DNA of 64,000 nt, taken from assembly GCF_018687275.1 (NCBI RefSeq), contig NZ_CP061287.1, positions 558,001 through 622,000 of the forward strand, read 5' to 3'. The notes under the pieces were generated by a model. It did not search any database, was not told the DNA's origin, and saw only the letters and a program-made list of their open reading frames with translations. The number at the start of each line of letters is the position of its first letter. Positions within the stretch are counted from its first letter, which is position 1. Origin of the DNA: Polynucleobacter sp. MWH-Aus1W21 (GTDB taxonomy: Bacteria > Pseudomonadota > Gammaproteobacteria > Burkholderiales > Burkholderiaceae). Below are positions 1 to 9,663 of the stretch, in pieces. The position numbers and the translations under genes are program-made.

Positions 1-2
1 GA

Positions 3-908
3 TTGCCGCTAGATTCTTATCTATCACTTCTAGACATGCTTAATCCCATGCATCGCCTATGGAGCGATGGTCGCTGGAATAAACTCACAGTTGCGCATGG
101 GTGCTATTGGAAGAAATGCAGCTTTTGCGATGTGTCGCTTGATTACATTTCTCGCTACGAAACTGCATCAGCAAGTTTGCTAGTTGACCGGATTGAAAAA
201 ATTGTTGCCGAGACTGGGCAGACGGGCTTTCATTTTGTTGACGAAGCAGCGCCACCAAAAATACTAAAGGCTTTGGCTGAGGAGCTTATTCGTCGTCAAG
301 TTGTAATTTCCTGGTGGGGCAATATTCGCTTTGAAAAAACTTTCACATCAGAATTGGCTGAACTTCTAGCTCAGAGTGGTTGTATTGCTATGTCTGGTGG
401 TCTTGAGGTGGCCTCTGATCGCTTGCTGAATCTGATGAAAAAAGGTGTGTCGGTCGAGCAGGTGGCTCAAGTAACCAAAGGATTTTCGGATGCCGGTATC
501 TTGGTGCACGCATATCTAATGTATGGTTTCCCAACTCAAACCGTGCAAGAAACTGTAGACGCATTAGAGTATGTGCGACAGCTATTTGAAAATGGCTGCA
601 TCCAAAGTGGCTTCTTTCACCGCTTTATCTGTACAGTCCATTCCCCGGTAGGGCTAAATCCACAAGAGTATGGAATTGAATTGGTGCCTTTACCGGAAAT
701 CACTTTTGCTAAGAATGATGTCTCCTTTATTGACCCTTCTGGGGTCGATCATGATCTATTAGGTCAGGGCCTGAGGAAGGCGTTATATAACTATATGCAT
801 GGGGTAGGCTTTGAAATCAAAGCGCAGTCTTGGTTTGATGGGTTAGGAATTGAAATACCAAAGACAACTATCCGTAAGAATTTCATAGAGAATTCACTAT
901 ACCTATAG
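3..908 (+). CDS. Radical SAM protein, 5'-truncated by window edge
   Basis: The frame is open to the left edge of the window, so the true start and any N-terminal (possibly cobalamin-binding) domain lie outside. The visible part carries a radical SAM-type cluster motif with Cys34, Cys39 and Cys42 (CX4CX2C in GCYWKKCSFCD) rather than the canonical CX3CX2C. It is followed by a SAM-barrel-like stretch with SGGLEVASDRLLNLMKKG and YGFPTQT, as in B12-binding/radical SAM enzymes. The substrate cannot be inferred. It ends 65 bases before an unrelated lipoprotein gene. The family call is fairly firm; the reaction is unknown. Confidence 0.75.
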   Translation: MPLDSYLSLLDMLNPMHRLWSDGRWNKLTVAHGCYWKKCSFCDVSLDYISRYETASASLLVDRIEKIVAETGQTGFHFVDEAAPPKILKALAEELIRRQVVISWWGNIRFEKTFTSELAELLAQSGCIAMSGGLEVASDRLLNLMKKGVSVEQVAQVTKGFSDAGILVHAYLMYGFPTQTVQETVDALEYVRQLFENGCIQSGFFHRFICTVHSPVGLNPQEYGIELVPLPEITFAKNDVSFIDPSGVDHDLLGQGLRKALYNYMHGVGFEIKAQSWFDGLGIEIPKTTIRKNFIENSLYL

Positions 909-973
909 CCTGATCGTAGGATTCAGACTTAAAATTATTTCGTGAAGTAAGAAGATTAATACGGAGGAAGAAA

Positions 974-1675
974 ATGAATTTATTGCGTCGTACTTTTATT
1001 GCATCAGCCGCCTTGGCTCCAGTCGCTTGTGTCGCGCCATTAGCCTATCAAAGAGGCACTCCTGTTCCCCAGCCAAAGCCAACCCCAGGTGTGAGAGCCC
1101 CTCAGGTTGGTCAGGAGTGGGCTTATGTCAAGCGCGATGTTTTTAATGGAAAGATCCTTGGATTAATTACGGAAAGAGTTGCCAGTGTTGGCCCCACTAT
1201 TGTTGTGGAGCGCAGGGATGAGAATGGCAGTCAATTGCCCGGCGAGATCCAGGGGCCATGGGGTGTTGTTCAAGTGGATACATCATGGCCTCGTCTGACG
1301 AGTTTTAAACCGCCAATTCCCTTGTGGCCTGAGGAGCTTTCGTCAAACTGGAGCAAGCAATTTAATACCAAATACAGTTTAGGTGGAAATTCTGAAAATG
1401 CTTATGCATGGCAAGAATTTATGAGTGCACATGGTTGGGAGCAAATTACCGTTCCTGCTGGAACCTTCTTAACTTTGCGATATCAAAACCTGATTAATTA
1501 CGAAAGTAATGACGACAATAAAGTGAATTGCATTCGCAAGCAAACCATATGGTTTGCCCCGAGCATTGGTCGCTGGGTAGCTAAAGAGTCCTCTGGCTCG
1601 TACATGATTCAGGGCCAGTTAGGCACGCCTATCTTGGAGGATAGTTATCAATGGCAACTGACTTCGTACAAGTAA
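974..1675 (+). CDS. Putative envelope lipoprotein/secreted protein, paralog A of a tandem pair
   Basis: This 233-residue protein has an N-terminal export signal (two Arg, hydrophobic stretch, Cys19 after PVA, a weak lipobox). It shares a full-length repeat of motifs with the next gene: VRAP-x-xGQEW near the start, ITERV-x-SVG, PWG, and IPLWPE-x-L in the middle, and LWF/IGRWV near the end. The start follows a strong GGAGGAAG ribosome site. Its role is unknown. Abundant Trp and Tyr and the lack of further membrane segments suggest a folded periplasmic or outer-membrane-attached beta protein. It overlaps its paralog by 25 bases, so the two are probably co-translated. Confidence 0.7.
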   Translation: MNLLRRTFIASAALAPVACVAPLAYQRGTPVPQPKPTPGVRAPQVGQEWAYVKRDVFNGKILGLITERVASVGPTIVVERRDENGSQLPGEIQGPWGVVQVDTSWPRLTSFKPPIPLWPEELSSNWSKQFNTKYSLGGNSENAYAWQEFMSAHGWEQITVPAGTFLTLRYQNLINYESNDDNKVNCIRKQTIWFAPSIGRWVAKESSGSYMIQGQLGTPILEDSYQWQLTSYK

Positions 1676-2379
1676 ATACTTTTCGCAGATTATTTTGGAT
1701 GGTACTACCAGCTTTGCTGGTAGGTTGCATCACCTCTCAGCCGCTTCCTCGGGGTCAGCTTGTTGCACAGCCTATGCCGCCTCCTGCGGTCAGAGCACCA
1801 AAGATTGGTCAAGAATGGGTCTATCAGGTTCGTAATGTTTTCAACGAAGAGATTGTGGATACCATCACCGAGAGGGTGGTATCGGTGGGCGACCAGATTC
1901 GCATTAGTCGCTCAGGAGTTAAAGCAGGTCCACTTCCTGATGAAATTCAGTCGCCTTGGGGGTATGTCATTCAAGATCCGCACTGGCAGCCTCCTCAGAA
2001 ATTTACTAAAGCCATTCCCTTGTGGCCCGAGCAATTGCAGGTGGGCTGGAATAAATTCTTCACCTCCCAATATGAGGTTCTTACTTATCCTGGGGCTACT
2101 TACTACTGGGGTCTTGGTATGACTGCAACCCAGTGGGAGCGTCTTAAATCTCCTGCTGGTGAGTTTTTAGTTTTGCGAGTTCATAACGAAATACCGAATT
2201 TTGTCAGTAACGACCTTTTTAGAGTGGCCAACCTTCGGGACGAGGAGTTATGGTTTTCGCCGGAGATTGGTCGGTGGGTGATTCGCAGAAGCTCTGGTCG
2301 TTACGTTACCTTGGGCGTATTTTGGGCTGACGCGTACTGGGAGGATTACCTGGAGTGGGAGTTAATCTCCTGGAAATAG
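1651..2379 (+). CDS. Putative lipoprotein, paralog B of a tandem pair
   Basis: This 242-residue protein has a clear lipobox (LVGC, Cys26) after a hydrophobic segment. It starts inside the end of paralog A. The start at 1651 is preferred because GGAGG lies about 10 bases upstream and the only other ATG, at 1699, would leave too short a signal peptide without positive charge. It matches paralog A along its length (VRAPKIGQEW, ITERVVSVG, AIPLWPEQL, LWFSPEIGRWV), pointing to a tandem duplication that has since diverged. No catalytic motif is visible and function is unknown. Confidence 0.72.
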   Translation: MATDFVQVNTFRRLFWMVLPALLVGCITSQPLPRGQLVAQPMPPPAVRAPKIGQEWVYQVRNVFNEEIVDTITERVVSVGDQIRISRSGVKAGPLPDEIQSPWGYVIQDPHWQPPQKFTKAIPLWPEQLQVGWNKFFTSQYEVLTYPGATYYWGLGMTATQWERLKSPAGEFLVLRVHNEIPNFVSNDLFRVANLRDEELWFSPEIGRWVIRRSSGRYVTLGVFWADAYWEDYLEWELISWK

Positions 2380-2407
2380 GCAAAGCGCTTAAAATAAGTG
2401 CATTGCT

Positions 2408-3061
2408 ATGTATACCGTAAAAGAACTATTCCCCACCCTCCAAGGCGAGGGTGCACATGCTGGTAGGGCGGCAGTATTTTGTCGCTTTGCTGGGTGCAAT
2501 CTTTGGAGTGGGCGCGAGGAGGATCGCGCTACTGCTATTTGCCAATTCTGCGATACCGATTTTGTCGGCAGTGATGGTTTTGGTGGTGGTAAGTTCGATA
2601 CAGCAATTTCACTTGCAGATGCAATCGAGACTTCATGGCGGAGTACTTCCGCAGGACCTCAGCAACGTTATGTCGTTTTTACTGGTGGCGAGCCTCTTCT
2701 TCAGTTGGATGGGGAATTAATCTCAGCGCTTCACCAAAAAGGTTTTGCAATAGCCATAGAAACCAATGGCACTCTTAAAGTTCCTAAAGGAATTGATTGG
2801 GTTTGCGTAAGTCCTAAGGCCGGTTCTGATTTGATTGTTCTACAAGCGGATGAGCTAAAGCTGGTGATTCCACAACAAGGTCATTCCGACTTGGAAAAGA
2901 TCATGGCTCGTTTTGAGAAGATGGACTATCGCAATCGTTTCTTGCAGCCCATGGATGGACCTAACCTGAAAAGCAATACAGAATTAGCCGTAGGCCTTTG
3001 TCAAAAACGTCCTTTATGGAGATTGAGTCTGCAGTCTCATAAACTGATTGGGATTCGGTAA
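2408..3061 (+). CDS. queE: 7-carboxy-7-deazaguanine synthase QueE
   Basis: This radical SAM enzyme converts 6-carboxytetrahydropterin to 7-carboxy-7-deazaguanine in queuosine biosynthesis. The cluster motif is Cys30, Cys45 and Cys48 (CX14CX2C), the extended spacing known from Burkholderia QueE and not the usual CX3CX2C. FTGGEPLLQ follows as the SAM-binding GGE motif, and ETNGT comes next. At 217 residues it has normal length. queD follows after 35 bases, so substrate producer and consumer sit together. queC and queF are not in the window. Confidence 0.95.
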   Translation: MYTVKELFPTLQGEGAHAGRAAVFCRFAGCNLWSGREEDRATAICQFCDTDFVGSDGFGGGKFDTAISLADAIETSWRSTSAGPQQRYVVFTGGEPLLQLDGELISALHQKGFAIAIETNGTLKVPKGIDWVCVSPKAGSDLIVLQADELKLVIPQQGHSDLEKIMARFEKMDYRNRFLQPMDGPNLKSNTELAVGLCQKRPLWRLSLQSHKLIGIR

Positions 3062-3096
3062 GCTGGCTAAGCCAAAACATATTAATTGAGTACTTC

Positions 3097-3561
3097 ATGA
3101 CAACTAAACAACCTCCCATCTCCATTACACGCCGCCTCGAGTTCGACTCTGGGCACCGTATCCCGAATCATGATGGGCAATGCCGCCATCTTCATGGTCA
3201 TCGCTATGCCATAGAGGTGACATTGACTGGTCAAGTGGCAGATCATCCCGGTAAAGCGGATGATGGGATGGTTTTAGATTTTGGCGATATTAAACGTTTA
3301 ACCAATCAACACGTTGTTGAATTGTGGGACCATGCATTTTTGGTGGCAAAAGAGGATGAAGGGTTGGTTGCTTTCTTGGCAACATTACCTAACCATAAGA
3401 CCGTCATCATGGAGCATGTGCCTACTGTAGAAAACCTCGCGAATGCAGCGTTTGCTATTCTGCAACCTGTGTTTAGTAAGGCTTTTGGTGGGCGCTTAGA
3501 GCTTTCAGCCATTCGCCTTTATGAGACGCCCAATTGTTGGGCTGATATTCACTCTACCTAA
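3097..3561 (+). CDS. queD: 6-carboxy-5,6,7,8-tetrahydropterin synthase QueD
   Basis: QueD makes 6-carboxytetrahydropterin from dihydroneopterin triphosphate, the step before QueE. Zinc-ligand histidines are visible as His20 (FDSGHRI) and His32/His34 (RHLHGHRY), with Cys29 just upstream as the expected catalytic cysteine. A distal DHAFL and a C-terminal ETP motif match the QueD/PTPS-I fold. It has 154 residues. Its stop codon is followed directly by the tadA ATG, suggesting translational coupling in a tRNA-modification operon. Confidence 0.93.
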   Translation: MTTKQPPISITRRLEFDSGHRIPNHDGQCRHLHGHRYAIEVTLTGQVADHPGKADDGMVLDFGDIKRLTNQHVVELWDHAFLVAKEDEGLVAFLATLPNHKTVIMEHVPTVENLANAAFAILQPVFSKAFGGRLELSAIRLYETPNCWADIHST

Positions 3562-4954
<1,393 letters not shown>

Positions 4955-4961
<7 letters not shown>

Positions 4962-5605
4962 TTATTAGAAATCTTCTGAGTCACCTTTTTTTAAAAGGTA
5001 CTCTCGTTCTCATTGCATTTACATTTACAGGAGCAGTTATGGCAACTGAAGAGCCAAAATACACTGTTCTTGAAAAAGAATCCCCATTTGAAATCCGAGC
5101 TTATGGGCCAATAATTGTGGCTGAGGTCCAGGTTGACGGCGATTTGGATGGGGCATCTAGCCAGGGCTTTCGTCTAATTGCTGCCTATATTTTCGGCCAG
5201 AACCAGGTGAGTGAAAAAATAGCAATGACTGCACCGGTGACGGTGGTGGATCAAACAATAAAGAGCGCAAAGATTGCTATGACTGCTCCTGTAGGGATTG
5301 AGTCAAATGCCGGTAAATGGGTTGTGTCATTTGTGATGCCCGCTGAGTACACCTTGGAAACGATTCCTAAACCGATTAATTCTCAGGTGCAATTACGTCA
5401 AATTCCGGCAGTGAAAAAGGCTGTTATTAGCTTTAGTGGTTTTTATAACGACCAAAAAGTGTCTGAAAAGACTCTAGAGCTCGAGCAGTGGATGAGGTCT
5501 AGAGGTCTGCAGGGTTCCGGAACACCGAATTTTGCGCGTTACAACCCGCCCTGGACTTTGCCGTTCATGCGCCGCAACGAGATTATGATCAATCTACGTG
5601 ACTAG
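4955..5605 (+). CDS. SOUL-family heme-binding protein, exported
   Basis: This 216-residue protein starts with GTG, overlapping the ldcA stop. It has a hydrophobic signal segment (about residues 7-31) ending near MATEEPKY. The mature part has the SOUL/HEBP pattern: YTVLEK, FEIRAYGP, IAMTAPV twice, and a C-terminal ARYNPPWTLPFMRRNE signature. Family members bind heme or porphyrins; the bacterial role is unclear. A shorter start at ATG 5039 would remove the signal peptide and is less likely. Its stop codon overlaps the convergent rlmJ stop. Confidence 0.85.
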
Positions 5606-6489
5606 TTCTTTGCCTCAAAGCTTTTCAATAAAAACTGACCACCACCATTAATGCCTAAAGCTTTCGTGAGGGTAGGTAAGGCTTGAGTCAAATGTTTTTC
5701 TAGTGTCCAGGGGGGATTAATGGTAAACATACCGCTGGACTGAAGGCGACGTTCACCTGGCGCGTTTTCAACTCGTAATTCCGTATGAAGCCAAGAGCGT
5801 TTATGGTTTGCGGAAATTTTTTTCAAGCGATCAGGTAAGGCGATGGATTCTCTTCTGGAAATAACGGGATACCAGATTGCATAGCAGCCTGTGGCAAAGC
5901 GCTGCAACGCCTCCTCAAGGGCAACCTCAAGATAGCGATAGTCTTGTTTGTCCTCGTAGGAGGGGTCAATCAATACCAGGCCTCGTCTACTTGGGGGTGG
6001 CAGCAAGCCCTTCAGTCTGGCAAAGCTATCCTCAGAATAGATATCAATCTGTTTAGATTGCTTGAGCTCACCAATATTGTGGCGAAGAATATCAATCTCC
6101 TTCGGATGCAGTTCAAATAATTTAAGGCGATCTTGCGGGCGCAATAGGCGAGCCAGAATAAAAGGGGAGCCTGGATAGGTGCTTAGTTGCTCATCAACAT
6201 TCTCTGTATTAATGAATTTCAAGTACTCCAAGATACTTTCTGGAATTGGTGTATTCGAATGTAAGCAGGTCTCTACATATTGCGAGAGGCGAAAAATTCC
6301 GCCATCCGCTTCTTTACTTACGGTCGAGAAGCCGTCTTGCAGGCTATAAATACCTGCACCAGCATGGGTGTCCACCATGGTGAGAGCTCCAGGCTTTTCT
6401 TGCAGATACTCAACTAAATGAATGAGGGTGAGATGCTTTAGGATGTCTGCATGACTGCCAGCATGAAACGCATGTCTGTAACTAAACAT
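5602..6489 (-). CDS. rlmJ: 23S rRNA (adenine(2030)-N6)-methyltransferase RlmJ
   Basis: RlmJ methylates A2030 of 23S rRNA. The N-terminus MFSYRHAFHAGSHADILKH is characteristic of the family. The SAM motif is VDTHAGAGIY (about residues 39-48) and the catalytic motif is DPSYE (175-179), a variant of DPPYE. It has 295 residues, normal length. It converges on the SOUL gene with overlapping stops and follows the PAP2 gene on the minus strand by 12 bases. Confidence 0.92.
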   Translation of the reverse strand: MFSYRHAFHAGSHADILKHLTLIHLVEYLQEKPGALTMVDTHAGAGIYSLQDGFSTVSKEADGGIFRLSQYVETCLHSNTPIPESILEYLKFINTENVDEQLSTYPGSPFILARLLRPQDRLKLFELHPKEIDILRHNIGELKQSKQIDIYSEDSFARLKGLLPPPSRRGLVLIDPSYEDKQDYRYLEVALEEALQRFATGCYAIWYPVISRRESIALPDRLKKISANHKRSWLHTELRVENAPGERRLQSSGMFTINPPWTLEKHLTQALPTLTKALGINGGGQFLLKSFEAKN

Positions 6490-6501
6490 ATTAGGACGAG
6501 C

Positions 6502-7287
6502 TCATTTTGGGCGCGTTTGAGTAAATTGCGCCTTGCCATAGAGTGCAAGCGTAATCACGATGATAGCTATGGATCCGTATTGCAGCGGTTGATTTAAATC
6601 AAGATCCATTTGTTGGGTGAGGTGAGAGTAGGTCGCCACAACACCACCAAGTGCAATGAGATGGGCCCATATTTTTTTGGGGCCCAGTTGAGACTCTGGG
6701 AAGTGATTGGCTAATAAGGCCCCAATCATGCCGCACCATATGCCAAGCCCTGCTCCCCCTAAAACATCGGTGAGCCAATGCGCACCAACAGCATTACGCG
6801 AAAGCCCAACTAACGCAGCAATGACAAATAAAAGCAGAACTGGCGCTCTTTTATCTCTGGGCGCTGAAAAATAGAAAGCGCTGGCAATGGCAAATGCTGT
6901 AAGGGTGTGACCGGAAGGAAAGGCCCTGTGAAGTAGTGCTTCACCGATGCGATAAAAGCTTCCTTCAGTCAGAATTCCTGCAGGTCTTGGTAAATTAAAT
7001 ATACCTTTCAATGCCGAGCTTGCTACAGCTGCTATCGCGCCAGCAAATATACCCGCCATTAAGATTCTTGGCGCTAACAATAAAAGCGGGAAAGCCAATG
7101 CAAAAACGCCCCAACCATTACCTAAAAAAGTAAGCCACGCCCACAGTGTGTCTGGTAGCCGCTGAGTAAGTTGATTGATGAATAGAAAGCTACTACTCTG
7201 AAGATCGCCAAAGTAGATGATCGCTGCAAGTGCGAGCGGAGCTAGTGGGATAAACCAAGCAAATCCAGGTATTACCTTTTTGCTCAT
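6502..7287 (-). CDS. PAP2-family membrane phosphatase
   Basis: This multi-pass membrane phosphatase of the phosphatidic acid phosphatase type 2 family has the complete three-part catalytic signature: Lys94-X6-Arg101-Pro, Pro124-Ser-Gly-His127, and Ser163-Arg164-X5-His170-X3-Asp174. Several hydrophobic helices flank these motifs. Substrates in the family include undecaprenyl pyrophosphate, phosphatidic acid and lipid A phosphates. It is packed with three glycan/membrane genes on the same strand, with 5 bases to the GT9 gene, so an envelope-lipid role is more likely than a housekeeping one. Confidence 0.85.
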   Translation of the reverse strand: MSKKVIPGFAWFIPLAPLALAAIIYFGDLQSSSFLFINQLTQRLPDTLWAWLTFLGNGWGVFALAFPLLLLAPRILMAGIFAGAIAAVASSALKGIFNLPRPAGILTEGSFYRIGEALLHRAFPSGHTLTAFAIASAFYFSAPRDKRAPVLLLFVIAALVGLSRNAVGAHWLTDVLGGAGLGIWCGMIGALLANHFPESQLGPKKIWAHLIALGGVVATYSHLTQQMDLDLNQPLQYGSIAIIVITLALYGKAQFTQTRPK

Positions 7288-7292
7288 CCGGC

Positions 7293-8552
7293 TTAACGAG
7301 CCTTTGCCAGATCAGCGTCATGTAGTTGCTTAATCACTTTATCGAGTACTTGCGGGACAGTGATGGCTTGCATGCATACGTTGTCACGGCAAGGTGTTTT
7401 ACGGTGATTCGCAGCGCTCACACAGGGAGAGCATGCTAAGTTTGCGGTGATTGCAATAGAGTTACCAACTGAGCCATAGAGGGCTGGAGTTTCAGGACCA
7501 AAGAGAACAACAGTTCTTAATGGGGTTACCGCTGAAAAATGGCCTGGGCCAGAGTCATTGGTCACCATCACATCAGATAAGGTGTAAAGGGGTGGCAGTT
7601 CCGCAAAACTGACCTGTCCAGCAAAGTTCAGGGCATTTTTAACATTAGCTACCGCACGAACTTTTTCTACATATACAAACTCAGCAGGAGACCCCGTGAT
7701 GAGAATAAGGTCATCTGGATATTTTTGATGAATAGCTTGAATCAATTCGGAAAAACGCTGTTGTGCCCAACGGCGTTGCGGCAGTAGATCGCTTGCATTT
7801 GGGTTAATCAGAATAAGACGATTTTTGCTAGGCTCGTAATGGATTTTGGCTTCTTTGGCTAGCTTCTCAATTCGTGCGCGAACTTTTTCTAAAGCGCTTG
7901 GATTGATAATGGCTTGCTCTAAGCGAACTTCTGAATCTGGAATTTCAATCTTGCTAAAAGGAACTTCAATCTCCTGTGCAAAGGCCGCATGAATTAGTGA
8001 AATAAAGTTCTTAGTAATGTGAATGTGTGGGTTGTAATGAACCTTGCGGGTCAGCATGAAGCCGCGCCACAACCCTTCACCATGAAAAATGTGGTAGCCA
8101 ACGCGACGTCGTGCACCACACATGCCGGTTAATAAAGCCGTAAAGCGGGAAAATAACTCTAAATCAATAACGGTATCAATACGATTTTTGCGAGCTAGTA
8201 AAAGAAAGAGCAGCGTGTCTTTTATTAGACTACCTAAACTGGATGAATCGATGGTAAAGATATTTTCTGGCTTTACGGTGTTGAGTAAAGTAAGGCTGGC
8301 ACGATTGCTTTTAAAGATTAGAAAAAAAATCTCCGCCCCACGCGCTTGCGCATTTCTCATGGCCGGGTCTACCAAAATCGCGCTACCCATTTCAGAGAGC
8401 TCAATAAAAAGTATTTTTTTAGGAGCCCCTGTTGCACGACTAAAGATATTTTTGATGCCATCAATCAAGGCGACGAATGGACTAACTACTGCGCAAAGCG
8501 GCACTCCAACCCAGTGGTCAATAGCGCGCATAGTGTTGACACTTATAGTCAT
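7293..8552 (-). CDS. Glycosyltransferase family 9 (heptosyltransferase-like)
   Basis: This 419-residue protein has the GT9 fold: an N-terminal acceptor domain beginning around KKILFIELSEMGSAIL, and a C-terminal nucleotide-sugar domain with INPNASD (beta strand and loop), PQRRW, ITGSPAE and VTNDSGPGHFS. A C-terminal cysteine-rich stretch (CSPCV...CRDNVC) is also seen in many GT9 relatives. GT9 enzymes add heptose or other sugars to lipopolysaccharide core. The acceptor here is unknown. It lies between the PAP2 and YbhN-like genes. Confidence 0.83.
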   Translation of the reverse strand: MTISVNTMRAIDHWVGVPLCAVVSPFVALIDGIKNIFSRATGAPKKILFIELSEMGSAILVDPAMRNAQARGAEIFFLIFKSNRASLTLLNTVKPENIFTIDSSSLGSLIKDTLLFLLLARKNRIDTVIDLELFSRFTALLTGMCGARRRVGYHIFHGEGLWRGFMLTRKVHYNPHIHITKNFISLIHAAFAQEIEVPFSKIEIPDSEVRLEQAIINPSALEKVRARIEKLAKEAKIHYEPSKNRLILINPNASDLLPQRRWAQQRFSELIQAIHQKYPDDLILITGSPAEFVYVEKVRAVANVKNALNFAGQVSFAELPPLYTLSDVMVTNDSGPGHFSAVTPLRTVVLFGPETPALYGSVGNSIAITANLACSPCVSAANHRKTPCRDNVCMQAITVPQVLDKVIKQLHDADLAKAR

Positions 8553-8569
8553 GGCTTCAATCTACAGAA

Positions 8570-9613
8570 TTATTTTCGTTTTAATAAGAAATAGGCGCCT
8601 GGCAAGGTTGCTAAAACACCAATTGCTCCATAGCTGATGGAGGCCAGCACAGTTAATGATGGGTTCACACCCCATAGGGCCAAGACTGATGAAAGGGTGG
8701 CTTCGCGCAATCCCCATCCAGAGATGCTAATGGGTAGCATGAGCAATAAGCTAAGCGCTGGTAAGCCAATCATGAGGCCTTCAATAGGGGCATTTACGCC
8801 GTAAGCCTTAAGGCAAAAAAGTAGAGCCAAAATAGTGAGGAAGTGGATGCCAATAGCTAAGCCTGCTTGGGCAATATTTTTGGGCCATGAAAAAGCTAAC
8901 TCAATTCCAGGCATTGCATGATTCATGTTGAAGCGATCCAGAAATTTTTGTAAAAGCTGTTTGCTTGGCTCCCAAGCCAAGATAAGCGCAATAGCTACGC
9001 CAGCTAACAGCATTACCGCCATGACTGCGTAGCCTAGGTCCTGTCCCCATGCTGCAAGAGTAGCGCCACCTAATATCAAGCCAATGGCACCGAGTAAGTT
9101 ATTGCCCGCTAAACCCAAAAGGCGATCAACTAAAACCATTGCAAAACTTAAGCGTAATTTCGGGGTGGCGTGTTCAAGGTCTACTGAATGATGAAGCTCT
9201 TCATCTAACTCTTTAGTTTCAGAGAGGTTGCCAGTGTTGGTTAAGTGAGTTGCTGTGATGGCTCTATAGCTATCACCACCCAAGGTGCTTGGAAGACCTT
9301 GATTGACTAGGCCGCCAGCAAAGTAGAGGCCAATATAAGCGCCTATGCGAGGAGGAAATCCCACCGCTTTCATTAACAAGGCCCAGCGATAGCCGCCACA
9401 AATAAAGGCCCCCATCAAGCTAACAAGCGCCGCCAGAAACCACAGGGGCTGCATTTGAATATGGGTGTCAAAGAGCGTGTGCCAATCAATTCCGCTGGTC
9501 GCCTTCCAAAGCAAGGCAATGGATAGCAAAACGCGAATGGTGGGCCATGCTCGCTTGAGAATGGCTTTCACTCGCGATGGGCTTTTTGTAGTGGGCGGAA
9601 CTTTTAAATTCAT
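8570..9613 (-). CDS. YbhN/LPG-synthase-TM-like flippase-family membrane protein (UPF0104)
   Basis: This multi-pass membrane protein of the lysylphosphatidylglycerol synthetase TM family, without the soluble synthetase domain, contains the family motifs GYRWALLMKAVGF, GLVNQGLPSTLGGDSYRA and LPISISGWGLREA. Relatives are suspected lipid flippases or glycolipid transport partners. I prefer ATG at 9613 (347 residues). A TTG at 9691 would add 26 residues and overlap the upstream GT39 gene by 28 bases, and neither start has a clear ribosome site. An acidic loop (ETKELDEELHHSVDLEH) interrupts the conserved part. Confidence 0.8.
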   Translation of the reverse strand: MNLKVPPTTKSPSRVKAILKRAWPTIRVLLSIALLWKATSGIDWHTLFDTHIQMQPLWFLAALVSLMGAFICGGYRWALLMKAVGFPPRIGAYIGLYFAGGLVNQGLPSTLGGDSYRAITATHLTNTGNLSETKELDEELHHSVDLEHATPKLRLSFAMVLVDRLLGLAGNNLLGAIGLILGGATLAAWGQDLGYAVMAVMLLAGVAIALILAWEPSKQLLQKFLDRFNMNHAMPGIELAFSWPKNIAQAGLAIGIHFLTILALLFCLKAYGVNAPIEGLMIGLPALSLLLMLPISISGWGLREATLSSVLALWGVNPSLTVLASISYGAIGVLATLPGAYFLLKRK

Positions 9614-9663
9614 AAGCGTAAGGATAATGCCTTGGGCGCCTATGGTCTTGAATTTAGGGGGAA

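Noticed and set aside
1760..2122. 120-codon open frame overlapping the second lipoprotein
   Set aside because: It lies wholly inside the paralog B gene in another frame. Paralog B has homology to its neighbour and a ribosome site, while this frame has neither.
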